Positions 1 through 6,650 of a stretch of DNA of 7,939 nucleotides are shown one piece after another (the first letter of the stretch is position 1; the number at the start of each line of letters is the position of its first letter). Location of the stretch: contig DAIDJQ010000107.1 in NCBI GenBank assembly GCA_027451305.1, forward strand, positions 1-7,939. Direction: 5' to 3'. This DNA comes from Cellulomonas sp. (GTDB lineage: Bacteria; Actinomycetota; Actinomycetes; Actinomycetales; Cellulomonadaceae). Both the position numbers and the translations under genes were made by a program. Under the pieces are notes generated by a model that was not told the origin of the DNA, did no database searches, and was given only the letters and a program-made list of their open reading frames with translations.

Positions 1-48
1 CGCGGTCACGGCACGGTCGGGCCGGGTGATCGCCGGACGCCCACGGCC

Positions 49-2139
49 TCACGCAGCCGGTCGCCCGTCGGTGCGCGCGCTGCGGACGACGACGACGCCA
101 CCGGCGGGCACCTTCACCGCGCCCGCGACGGGTTCGCCGGACAGCAGCTCCGTGCCGTCCGCGGGGACCGCCGCCGCAGCGTCGGTGTGGTTCACGACCA
201 CCACGTAGTCGGCCTCGACCCCGTGCCGCCGGACCACCTCGACGTCGTCCGGCAGCTCGGCGCGGGTCAGGCCGGCGTCCCGGTACGCCCGGTGCAGCAG
301 GGCCGCGAGGGGGGCGCCGGTGAGGCGGGTGGACACGTACCAGCCCGTGCCGTCGCCGCGCCGGTGCCGGGTGATGGCAGGCCCGGCCGCAGCCGGCCCG
401 TCGACGTAGCTCGCCACGACCTGCGCGCCGTGCAGCACCACGTGGTCGGCCCACACGTCCGCCGTCACGTCGTCGGCGCCGTCCGCCCAGGCCACGCGCA
501 CCTGCTCGCCGGCGCGCAGCGGGAGGAACTCCTCGACGGTGACGCCGAGCGCGTCCGCGAGCGGCGCGAGGTAACCGCCGGCGTGCACGGCGTCGTGCTC
601 GTCGACCACGCCCGAGAAGCAGAGCACCACCAGCGTGCCGCCGGCCTCCACGTAGGACGTGAGGTTGTGCGCGGCCGCCTCGCTGACCAGGTAGGACGCG
701 GGCGCGACCACCAGCGGGTAGGCCGACAGGTCCTGCCGCGGGTGCGCGAAGTCGACCGTCAGGCCGTCGCGCCACAGCCGGTCGTAGACGGCGTGCACGC
801 GCTCGCGGTGGTCGAGGTCGGTGCTCGGCCGCCACTCCAGGTCCTGCGCCCAGAACGACTCCCAGTCCCACAGCACCGCGGCGTCGGCCACGACGCGGGA
901 GCCGCGCACCTCGCCCAGCCGGCCGACCGCGGCGCCCAGCTCGCACACCTCGCGCCAGACGCGGGAGGAGGTGCCGGCGTGCGGCAGCATCGCCGAGTGG
1001 AACTTCTCCGCCCCGGAACGGGAGGCCCGCCACTGGAAGAACAGGACGGCGTCCGCCCCTCGGCCCAGGTGGGTCAGCGCGTTGCGGGCCATCTCGCCGG
1101 GTCGCTTGGCGACGTTGCGCGGCTGCCAGTTCACCGCCGACGTGGAGTGCTCCATCAGGATCCAGGGGCGGCCGCCGGCCACGGACCGGGTCAGGTCCGC
1201 CGCCATGGCGAGGCCCACGTGACCGCGGGGGTCGCCGGCCTCGAGGTAGTGGTCGTCCGACACCACGTCCACCTCCCGGGCCCACCGCCACAGATCGGTG
1301 GACGGGCAGGCGGTGGCCATGAAGTTGGTGGTGACCGGCACGTCGGACCGTGCGCGGATCGCGTCCCGCTCGGCGCGGAAGCACTCACGCAACGCGTGGT
1401 CGCTGAACCGGGCGAAGTCCAGGCGCTGGGCGGGGTTCACGACGCTGGGCGCGACGGAGGGCACGCCCACGTGCTCCCACTCGCCGTAGCGCTGGCCCCA
1501 GAAGGCCGTGCCCCAGGCGGCGTTCAGCGCGTCGAGCGAGCCGTACCGCTCGCGCAGCCAGACGCGGAACGCGGCGGCCGACGAGGGGGAGTAGTCCTCC
1601 GAGACGGGGGCGCCGTACTCGTTGTGCACGTGCCACAGCACCACGGCCGGGTGGTGCCCGTACCGGTCCGCCAGCACCGAGGTGATCGTCACGGCGGCCC
1701 GGCGGTACTCCGCTGAGCTCGGGCCGGCCATGCCGCGCGAGCCGAACCCGAGCACGGTGCCGTCCCGGGTGACCACCCGCGCCTGCGGGTAGGTGGCGAA
1801 GAACCACGCCGGCGGCGAGGCGGTGGGGGTGCCGAGGTCCACGGCGATGCCGTGCGCGTGCAGCAGGTCCAGCAGCCGGTCCAGCCAGCCGAGGTCGTAC
1901 ACGCCCTCGCGCGGCTCGAGCAGCGCCCAGGAGAAGATCCCGACGCTGACCAGGTTGACCCCGGCCTGCGCCATCAGCTCGACGTCCTGGGCCCACACCT
2001 CTTCCGGCCACTGCTCCGGGTTGTAGTCCCCGCCGTAGGCGATCGCGTCCGGTCCGAGCGGCCAGCGCGGTGCGGCGGGTCCCACGACGAAGACGTCGTC
2101 GGGGCGCGGGGCGGGGCGCCCCGTGGTGTGGGAGGACAT
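49..2139 (-). CDS. GH42 family beta-galactosidase, intracellular
   Basis: This 696-residue protein should hydrolyse terminal beta-D-galactosides in the cytoplasm, as no signal peptide is present. The N-terminal TIM barrel (about residues 30-400) opens with the family signature GGDYNPEQWPEEVW (36-49). The acid/base is E174 in WHVHNEYG and the nucleophile is E330 in ILMEHSTS. The conserved FFQWRASRSGAEKFHSAMLP block follows at 367-386. Residues about 410-620 match the Rossmann-like trimerisation domain, and 630-690 form the small C-terminal beta domain. Length is normal for GH42. The ATG at 2139 is preceded by GGAG (plus 2144-2147) four bases away. It is divergent from the transporter operon and has a matching operator 31 bases upstream. 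The Cys cluster that binds zinc in some GH42 enzymes is missing around residues 104-155. Family is certain; the natural substrate (lactose, galactan fragments or other galactosides) is inferred from context only. Confidence 0.95.
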   Translation of the reverse strand: MSSHTTGRPAPRPDDVFVVGPAAPRWPLGPDAIAYGGDYNPEQWPEEVWAQDVELMAQAGVNLVSVGIFSWALLEPREGVYDLGWLDRLLDLLHAHGIAVDLGTPTASPPAWFFATYPQARVVTRDGTVLGFGSRGMAGPSSAEYRRAAVTITSVLADRYGHHPAVVLWHVHNEYGAPVSEDYSPSSAAAFRVWLRERYGSLDALNAAWGTAFWGQRYGEWEHVGVPSVAPSVVNPAQRLDFARFSDHALRECFRAERDAIRARSDVPVTTNFMATACPSTDLWRWAREVDVVSDDHYLEAGDPRGHVGLAMAADLTRSVAGGRPWILMEHSTSAVNWQPRNVAKRPGEMARNALTHLGRGADAVLFFQWRASRSGAEKFHSAMLPHAGTSSRVWREVCELGAAVGRLGEVRGSRVVADAAVLWDWESFWAQDLEWRPSTDLDHRERVHAVYDRLWRDGLTVDFAHPRQDLSAYPLVVAPASYLVSEAAAHNLTSYVEAGGTLVVLCFSGVVDEHDAVHAGGYLAPLADALGVTVEEFLPLRAGEQVRVAWADGADDVTADVWADHVVLHGAQVVASYVDGPAAAGPAITRHRRGDGTGWYVSTRLTGAPLAALLHRAYRDAGLTRAELPDDVEVVRRHGVEADYVVVVNHTDAAAAVPADGTELLSGEPVAGAVKVPAGGVVVVRSARTDGRPAA

Positions 2140-2169
2140 GACTCTCCGTCGAGCTCGTCGGATCAGCGG

Positions 2170-2183
2170 TGTGCACGTTCACA
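2170..2183 (-). promoter_or_regulatory. Probable LacI-family operator facing the beta-galactosidase gene
   Basis: On the minus strand this reads TGTGAACGTGCACA, an imperfect palindrome with a central CG. It differs at one base from the operator at 2259-2272, and the match extends outward to 16 bases (ACTGTGARCGTGCACA) when each is read toward its own gene. It lies 30 bases before the beta-galactosidase start codon. A CG centre fits the LacI-family hinge-helix mode of binding. That the regulator at 5628-6644 binds here is inferred. Confidence 0.7.
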
Positions 2184-2213
2184 GTTCATCGTGCGGTGCT
2201 TCGCCACAGGAAA
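2181..2213 (-). promoter_or_regulatory. Possible weak promoter for the beta-galactosidase gene
   Basis: By analogy with the opposite promoter, AACTGT (2186 down to 2181, minus strand) sits in the same position relative to its operator as TACTGT does on the other side. No good -35 box is visible; TTTCCT (2213 down to 2208) is the nearest candidate. Position is therefore tentative. If correct, the operator would cover the -10 and start site, so binding would block initiation. Confidence 0.3.
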
Positions 2214-2230
2214 CACCACGCGGGGACGCG

Positions 2231-2261
2231 TTGACAAGCACCGGGAGGGTGCGCTTACTGT
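2231..2261 (+). promoter_or_regulatory. Sigma-70-like promoter of the transporter operon
   Basis: A perfect TTGACA -35 box lies at 2231-2236. The best -10 candidates are TTACTG (2255-2260, 18-base spacer) or TACTGT (2256-2261, 19-base spacer). Both overlap the operator at 2259-2272. A start near 2268 would give a leader of roughly 67 bases. The spacer is longer than the usual 17 and contains a small dyad (GCACC at 2238-2242, GGTGC at 2248-2252), probably by chance. Confidence 0.65.
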
Positions 2262-2272
2262 GAGCGTGCACA
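2259..2272 (+). promoter_or_regulatory. Probable LacI-family operator on the transporter promoter
   Basis: TGTGAGCGTGCACA is an imperfect palindrome with central CG at 2265-2266; one more pair (C2258, G2273) extends it to 16 bases with 12 symmetric. It overlaps the -10 box and likely start site, so a bound repressor would block polymerase. The four-base spacing between the TGTGA and GCACA arms excludes the CRP layout (six). The partner site is at 2170-2183, 89 bases away centre to centre. Confidence 0.72.
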
Positions 2273-2296
2273 GGCACCAGCGCCGCACCGGCGCAT

Positions 2297-2316
2297 CCGT
2301 CGCGTTGCCGCGACGG
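2297..2316 (+). other. Leader hairpin upstream of the binding-protein gene
   Basis: CCGTCGCG (2297-2304) pairs perfectly with CGCGACGG (2309-2316) around a TTGC loop. It ends seven bases before the Shine-Dalgarno sequence GAGGAGGT. There is no T tract, so it does not look like a terminator. It may protect the 5' end of the mRNA or keep the ribosome site open; that role is inferred. Confidence 0.45.
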
Positions 2317-2323
2317 CCTTGAC

Positions 2324-2331
2324 GAGGAGGT
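2324..2331 (+). promoter_or_regulatory. Strong ribosome binding site of the binding-protein gene
   Basis: GAGGAGGT is an almost full anti-16S match, with three bases to the ATG at 2335. It is the strongest site in the window, consistent with the high expression usual for binding proteins relative to their permeases. Confidence 0.8.
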
Positions 2332-2334
2332 CAC

Positions 2335-3666
2335 ATGCGCCTGCACCCAGGCATCCGGCTCGGAGCGGTCATTGCCGCGTCGGCACTGTTGGTCACCGCC
2401 TGCTCGAGCGGTGGAGGGACGGCCGGGGGAGCCACCGGCACCGCCACCGCGGCCGGTGGGAAGGTCGACCTGACGTTCTGGACGTGGGCACCGGGGATGG
2501 ACGCCGTCGTCGCCAAGTGGAACGCGGAGAACCCGGACATCCAGGTCACCGTCAACAAGCAGGACGGCGGCGACCCGGCGGTCACCAAGCTGCTCACGGC
2601 CATCAAGGCAGGCTCCGGCGCGCCGGACATCATGCAGACCGAGTACCAGAAGATCCCCACGCTGGTCTCGTCGGACGCACTCGCGGACATCTCCGGCAAC
2701 CTGCCGTCGGACATCAAGAGCCACTACGCGGACGGCACGTGGCAGGCCGTCACGCTCGGTTCGAACGCGGTCTACGGCGTCCCCCAGGACTCCGGACCGA
2801 TGGAGTTCTACTACCGGACGGACATCTTCCAGAAGTACGGCCTCACCGTCCCCACGACGTGGGACGAGTACGCGCAGGTCGCCGCGAAGCTGCACGCGGC
2901 GGACCCGACCAAGTACCTCGGCACCTTCTCCGCCACGGACGCCGGCTGGTTCACGGGCCTCACGCAGCAGGCCGGTGCCTCCTGGTGGGGCGTCGACGGC
3001 AACGCGTGGTCGGTGAACATCGACTCGGCCGCCTCGCAGAAGGTCGCCCAGTACTGGGGCAACCTGGTGGAGAAGGGCGTGATCGACAACAAGCCGATGT
3101 ACACCCCCGAGTGGAACGCGGCGCTGAACGACGGCACGCAGGTCGGGTGGGTCTCGGCCATCTGGGCGCCGGGCGTGCTGGCGGGCAACGCGGCCGACAC
3201 CAAGGGGAAGTGGGCGATGGCACCGCTGCCGCAGTGGAACGCGGGGGACAGCGCGACCGGCAACTGGGGCGGCTCGGCCTCCTCGGTGACCTCGCAGTCC
3301 AAGCACAAGGCGGAGGCGGCCAAGTTCATCGCGTGGATGAACTCCAGCCAGGAGGGCGTCGACATCCTCGCCAAGGACGGCGGCCTGTACCCGGCCGACC
3401 TGCCGGGTCAGGCCGAGGCGCTCTCGGCGCCGCCGGCGTTCTTCGCGCAGCAGACGGACTTCTACACGACCGCTGCGGCGATCGCCAAGTCGGTCAAGCC
3501 GTTCACCTACGGGCCCAACGTGAACGTCGCGTTCTCGGCCTACAACGACGCGTTCGGCAAGGCGACGCAGGCCAGGTCGGCGTCGGCGTTCCTGGACGCG
3601 CTCAAGACGATGCAGCAGGCCACGGTCGACGACCTGAAGAACACCGGCTTCACCGTCAAGCAGTGA
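2335..3666 (+). CDS. ABC transporter sugar-binding lipoprotein (SBP family 1)
   Basis: This 443-residue protein is the extracellular substrate-binding component of a CUT1-type sugar importer, anchored to the outer face of the membrane by lipid. A short basic N-terminus and hydrophobic stretch (9-22) end in the lipobox VTAC with lipidated C23, followed by a Gly/Ser/Thr/Ala-rich linker (24-42). The mature domain starts at VDLTFWTWAPG (44-54). It carries the typical family 1 block VYGVPQDSGPMEFYYRTDIF (146-165) and a TTWDEYA segment soon after. Many exposed Trp residues fit a carbohydrate site. Start is fixed by the strong ribosome site and the signal peptide. It is the first gene of the operon, followed by a hairpin and two permeases. 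Substrate is inferred to be a galactoside from the divergent beta-galactosidase; the sequence alone does not show it. Confidence 0.93.
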   Translation: MRLHPGIRLGAVIAASALLVTACSSGGGTAGGATGTATAAGGKVDLTFWTWAPGMDAVVAKWNAENPDIQVTVNKQDGGDPAVTKLLTAIKAGSGAPDIMQTEYQKIPTLVSSDALADISGNLPSDIKSHYADGTWQAVTLGSNAVYGVPQDSGPMEFYYRTDIFQKYGLTVPTTWDEYAQVAAKLHAADPTKYLGTFSATDAGWFTGLTQQAGASWWGVDGNAWSVNIDSAASQKVAQYWGNLVEKGVIDNKPMYTPEWNAALNDGTQVGWVSAIWAPGVLAGNAADTKGKWAMAPLPQWNAGDSATGNWGGSASSVTSQSKHKAEAAKFIAWMNSSQEGVDILAKDGGLYPADLPGQAEALSAPPAFFAQQTDFYTTAAAIAKSVKPFTYGPNVNVAFSAYNDAFGKATQARSASAFLDALKTMQQATVDDLKNTGFTVKQ

Positions 3667-3671
3667 CGTGG

Positions 3672-3703
3672 ACGTGGCCGCCCGATCCGTCGGGCGGCCA
3701 CGT
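3672..3703 (+). other. Perfect intercistronic hairpin after the binding-protein gene
   Basis: A 14-bp perfect stem (3672-3685 with 3690-3703) closes a TCCG loop, six bases after the stop codon. No T tract follows, so full intrinsic termination is unlikely. In many sugar transporter operons a stem-loop here stabilises the upstream binding-protein message, or partly terminates, so that this protein is made in excess over the permeases. That role is inferred; the structure itself is plain in the sequence. Confidence 0.75.
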
Positions 3704-3740
3704 GCCGTCCGGTCCGTCGTCGTCCCACTGGAGTGACACC

Positions 3741-4694
3741 GTGAACCGTGCGCACCCCGCACCCGTCGCGCCGCCCTCGCGCGGCGTCCGCCGCCACACC
3801 GGCCTGAGGGCCTACGGCTACCTGGCCCCGGCGGCCGTGCTCTTCACCCTCTTCCTGGCGCTGCCGATCCTGTACGCGCTCTACCTGAGCTTCCGCACCG
3901 TGAAGGTGAAGGGCCTCGGCCTCGGGTCCGGAGCCCGCACCGAGGTGTGGGCCGGGCTGAGCAACTACCGGCACGCGCTGGTGGCAGACCCGGACTTCAT
4001 GGGCTCGGTCGCCCGCGTCGGGGTCTACGGCCTGGTCCTGGTCCCGACGATGCTCGGCCTCGCCCTGCTGTTCGCGCTGCTGCTGGACGCGCGCGGCACC
4101 CGCGCCCGCGGCTTCTCCCGGGTCTCGATCTTCCTGCCGTACGCGGTGCCCGCCGTGATCGCCTCGCTGCTGTGGGGCTTCCTCTACCTGCCGCGGGTCA
4201 GCCCCTTCCTCTACGTGGCAGGCCGCCTCGGCTGGCCGCAGCCCGACGTGCTCTCCTCCCCGTGGGTCACGGTCGCGATCGCGAACATCGGCCTGTGGGG
4301 CGGCGTCGGCTTCAACATGATCGTCATCTACACGGCACTCAAGGCGATCCCCAGCGAGCTGTACGAGGCGGCCCGCCTCGACGGTGCCTCCGAGGCAGCG
4401 ATCGCCTGGCGCATCAAGATCCCGGTGGTGCTGCCGTCGCTGATCCTCACGTTCCTGTTCTCGATGATCGCCACGCTGCAGGTGTTCGCGGAGCCGATGA
4501 CGCTGCGGCCGCTCACCAACACGATCTCCTCCACGTGGAGCCCGCTGATGAAGGTGTACCGGGACGCCTTCACCCGCAACGACATCTACTCGGCCGCCGC
4601 GACCTCCGTGGTGATCGCGCTGGCCACCTTCGTCCTCTCGTTCGGCTTCCTGCGCCTGGTGCAGCGCCGTGCCTTCAGCCAGGAGAACAGCTGA
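3741..4694 (+). CDS. ABC sugar transporter permease, first subunit (MalF/UgpA-like, CUT1)
   Basis: This 317-residue membrane protein forms half of the channel of the sugar importer. About six membrane segments can be seen: residues 26-49, 92-116, 127-150, 176-199, 232-253 and 284-304. The cytoplasmic EAA loop, which docks on the ATPase, is ELYEAARLDGASEAAIAWRI (206-225), followed by KIPVVLPSL. The reading frame is open far upstream, but the GTG at 3741 is chosen because it has GGAG at 3730-3733, seven bases before it, and gives a normal length. An in-frame GTG at 3702 lies in the hairpin and has no ribosome site. A single base separates its stop codon from the next permease ATG, so the two are surely co-translated. 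Family is firm; substrate is inferred from context. Confidence 0.93.
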   Translation: MNRAHPAPVAPPSRGVRRHTGLRAYGYLAPAAVLFTLFLALPILYALYLSFRTVKVKGLGLGSGARTEVWAGLSNYRHALVADPDFMGSVARVGVYGLVLVPTMLGLALLFALLLDARGTRARGFSRVSIFLPYAVPAVIASLLWGFLYLPRVSPFLYVAGRLGWPQPDVLSSPWVTVAIANIGLWGGVGFNMIVIYTALKAIPSELYEAARLDGASEAAIAWRIKIPVVLPSLILTFLFSMIATLQVFAEPMTLRPLTNTISSTWSPLMKVYRDAFTRNDIYSAAATSVVIALATFVLSFGFLRLVQRRAFSQENS

Positions 4695-4695
4695 G

Positions 4696-5598
4696 ATGGC
4701 CACCCTCACGAGCGGCCCGCGGGTCGCGTCCTCCCGCGCCGGCACCACCGACCGGTTGCGCACGTCCCGGGTACGGCACAACAGGGTCGGCACGGTCGTG
4801 CTGCTGCTCGGTGCGCTGTACTGCCTGCTGCCGGTCGCCTGGGTGCTGATGGCGTCCACCAAGAGCGCCGACGAGCTGTTCTCCACGCTCACGTTCGCGC
4901 CGTCCACGCACCTGTGGGACAACATCCGGTCGCTGTCCGCCTACCGCGGCGGGCTGTACTGGCGGTGGATGGCCAACACGGCGCTGTATGCCGGCGTCGG
5001 TGCTCTCGCCTCGACCCTGGTGTCGGCGATGGCCGGGTACGGGCTCGCGAAGTTCGTCTTCCCGGGCAAGAAGGCCGCGTTCAACGTGATCCTCGCGGGC
5101 GTCCTGGTGCCCGGGGTGGTGCTGGCGATCCCGCAGTACCTGCTGCTGGCGAAGGTCGGTCTGACCAACACCTACTGGTCGGTGCTGCTGCCCAGCATGA
5201 TCAGCCCGTACGGCATCTACCTCGCCCGGATCTACGCGGCGGCGTCCGTGCCCGACGACGTGATCGAGGCGGCCCGCACCGACGGCGCCCGCGAGTGGCG
5301 GGTGTTCAGCTCGATCTCGGTGCCGATGATGATGCCCGGTCTGGTGACGGTGTTCCTGTTCCAGTTCGTCGCCATCTGGAACAACTTCATGCTGCCCTAC
5401 ATCATGCTGGGCAACGACCGGCTGTTCCCCATCACGGTGGGGCTGTCCGGCCTGCTCAACCAGGGTGCGTCCCAGCCGGCGATGTACACGTCCGTGATCA
5501 CCGGGGCCCTGCTGTCGATCCTGCCGCTCGGCGCGTTGTTCCTCACGTTGCAGCGGTACTGGCAGGTGGACCTGGCGGCCGGAGCGGTGAAGGCGTGA
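4696..5598 (+). CDS. ABC sugar transporter permease, second subunit (MalG/UgpE-like, CUT1)
   Basis: This 300-residue protein is the second half of the channel. Membrane segments lie near residues 31-53, 95-118, 127-149, 160-179, 211-233 and 265-285. The EAA loop is DVIEAARTDGAREWRVFSSI (188-207), ending in SVPMMMPG, as expected for the MalG class, which has a short first periplasmic loop. The ATG at 4696 is preferred over the in-frame ATG at 4669 because 4669 lies inside the upstream permease gene, and AGGAGA (4681-4686) sits nine bases before 4696. It lies between the first permease and the LacI-type regulator. No ATPase gene follows, so the EAA loops must contact an ATPase encoded elsewhere. 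Family is firm; the sugar is not readable from the sequence. Confidence 0.93.
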   Translation: MATLTSGPRVASSRAGTTDRLRTSRVRHNRVGTVVLLLGALYCLLPVAWVLMASTKSADELFSTLTFAPSTHLWDNIRSLSAYRGGLYWRWMANTALYAGVGALASTLVSAMAGYGLAKFVFPGKKAAFNVILAGVLVPGVVLAIPQYLLLAKVGLTNTYWSVLLPSMISPYGIYLARIYAAASVPDDVIEAARTDGAREWRVFSSISVPMMMPGLVTVFLFQFVAIWNNFMLPYIMLGNDRLFPITVGLSGLLNQGASQPAMYTSVITGALLSILPLGALFLTLQRYWQVDLAAGAVKA

Positions 5599-5613
5599 GC
5601 CGCAGGCGGGCCC

Positions 5614-5619
5614 TAGAGT
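5614..5619 (+). promoter_or_regulatory. Possible -10 box of a leaderless promoter for the regulator gene
   Basis: TAGAGT matches the actinobacterial TANNNT -10 pattern and lies eight bases before the ATG at 5628, with no good Shine-Dalgarno sequence between. This is the layout of leaderless transcripts, in which transcription starts at the A of the start codon. No clear -35 box is seen. It would give the regulator basal expression independent of the transporter promoter. Confidence 0.4.
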
Positions 5620-5627
5620 TCGGTCCG

Positions 5628-6644
5628 ATGGAGTCGACCGGGGGCGGGCGCAGGCGGCCGACGATCGTCGACGTGGCCGCCGCGGCGGGCGTGTCCCGCG
5701 GCACCGTCTCGCGGGTGCTCAACGGCGGGCACTGGGTGTCCCCCGAGGCGCTCGCAGCCGTCGAGCAGGCCATCCAGGACACCGGGTACCAGGCCAACCA
5801 GTACGCGCGCAGCCTGGTCACCGGCCGGTCGAACTCCGTGGCGTTCCTGCTGACGGAGCCGCAGCACCTGCTGTTCGAGGACCCCAACTTCTCCATCCTG
5901 CTGCGGGGCGCGGCGCAGGCCCTCGCCGCGCGCGGCATGCCGTTGCTCCTCATGGTGGCCGGCACGCGCGACGAGCAGCAGCAGGTGCTCCGTTACGTCG
6001 GCGCCGGTCACGTCGACGGGGTGCTGCTGATCTCCAGCCACGCCGGCAACCCCGTGGTGGACGCCCTGGTGGGCCAGGGTGTGCCGACCATCGCGTGCGG
6101 CGTGCCGCTGGGGCACGAGGGTGCCGTCGGGTTCGTGGCGGCCGACGACCTGGGCGGCGGCCGGCTGATGACGCGGCACCTGCGCGAGCGCGGGCGCCGC
6201 ACGATCGCGATGATCACGGGCCCGCTGGACACCCCGGGCGGCCGGATGCGGCTGGCCGGCTACTGCGCCGAGCTGGGCGACGCGTACGACGAGACCCTCG
6301 TGGAGCACGGCGACTACAGCCGCGAGAGCGGGTTCACAGCCATGCGGGCGCTGCTCGCGCGGCGGCCCGACCTGGACGCCGTGTTCGTCGGCTCCGACCT
6401 GATGGCGGCCGGCGCCCTGCAGGCGCTGCGCGAGGCGGGCCGGTCGGTGCCGGGCGACGTCGCCGTCGGGGGCTTCGACGACTCCGGGCTCGCCGAGACG
6501 CTGGACCCGCCGCTGACGACCATGCGCCAGCCGTTGGCGCGGATCAGCCAGGAGATGGTGCGGCTGCTGCTCGACGTGGTCGAGGGGGAGTCGCCGGCGG
6601 CGATCACCCTGCCCACGTCCCTGGTGGTGCGGGCCTCCACCTGA
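5628..6644 (+). CDS. LacI-family transcriptional regulator
   Basis: This 338-residue protein is a DNA-binding repressor of LacI/GalR type. The helix-turn-helix covers about residues 11-35 (IVDVAAAAGVSRGTVSRVLN). The hinge helix, with ARSL at 60-63, supplies the Leu that wedges into the central CG of the operator. The sugar-binding core runs from about 69 to 335, with R207 in GRMRLAGY and D284/D285 in GGFDDSG at usual effector-site positions. Length is typical. Two starts are possible. The ATG at 5628 is chosen because of the TAGAGT box before it. A GTG at 5595, overlapping the permease stop by four bases, would add 11 residues and has GGAG at 5581-5584. It most likely represses the operon and the beta-galactosidase through the two operators at 2170-2183 and 2259-2272, with release by a galactoside. 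Family is certain; targets and inducer are inferred. Confidence 0.93.
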   Translation: MESTGGGRRRPTIVDVAAAAGVSRGTVSRVLNGGHWVSPEALAAVEQAIQDTGYQANQYARSLVTGRSNSVAFLLTEPQHLLFEDPNFSILLRGAAQALAARGMPLLLMVAGTRDEQQQVLRYVGAGHVDGVLLISSHAGNPVVDALVGQGVPTIACGVPLGHEGAVGFVAADDLGGGRLMTRHLRERGRRTIAMITGPLDTPGGRMRLAGYCAELGDAYDETLVEHGDYSRESGFTAMRALLARRPDLDAVFVGSDLMAAGALQALREAGRSVPGDVAVGGFDDSGLAETLDPPLTTMRQPLARISQEMVRLLLDVVEGESPAAITLPTSLVVRAST

Positions 6645-6650
6645 GCCGGT

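Larger units (their letters stand above)
2140..2334. promoter_or_regulatory. Divergent control region between beta-galactosidase and transporter operon
   Basis: This 195-base gap separates the two divergent start codons. It holds two near-identical LacI-type operators, one sigma-70-like promoter reading right, a presumed weaker promoter reading left, a leader hairpin and two ribosome binding sites. No small gene is supported inside it. The arrangement suggests that one regulator controls hydrolase and importer together. Confidence 0.8.

Noticed and set aside
1..48. Possible gene or terminator left of the beta-galactosidase stop
   Set aside because: Only 48 bases, with no ribosome site, no hairpin with a T tract and no recognisable coding signal.
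187..1716. 509-residue open frame on the plus strand, antisense to the beta-galactosidase gene
   Set aside because: Low-complexity Arg/Val/Gly/His-rich protein with no domain. It is a by-product of high GC content opposite a real gene with clear catalytic motifs.
2259..2272. CRP-like site (TGTGA...CACA)
   Set aside because: CRP needs six bases between TGTGA and TCACA; here the arms are four bases apart with a CG centre, and a LacI-type regulator is encoded in the operon.
2319..3740. Long upstream extension of the first permease frame
   Set aside because: It overlaps the binding-protein gene in another frame, has no family similarity and no ribosome site. The permease begins at the GTG at 3741.
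3741..3755. Operator-like GTGAACCGTGCGCAC at the first permease start
   Set aside because: It resembles the operator core but has an inserted base and an altered right arm, and it lies in coding sequence. Probably chance.
2179..3762. 527-residue open frame on the minus strand, opposite the binding-protein gene
   Set aside because: Arg-rich, without recognisable motifs, and runs through the divergent promoter region. The opposite frame encodes a clear lipoprotein.
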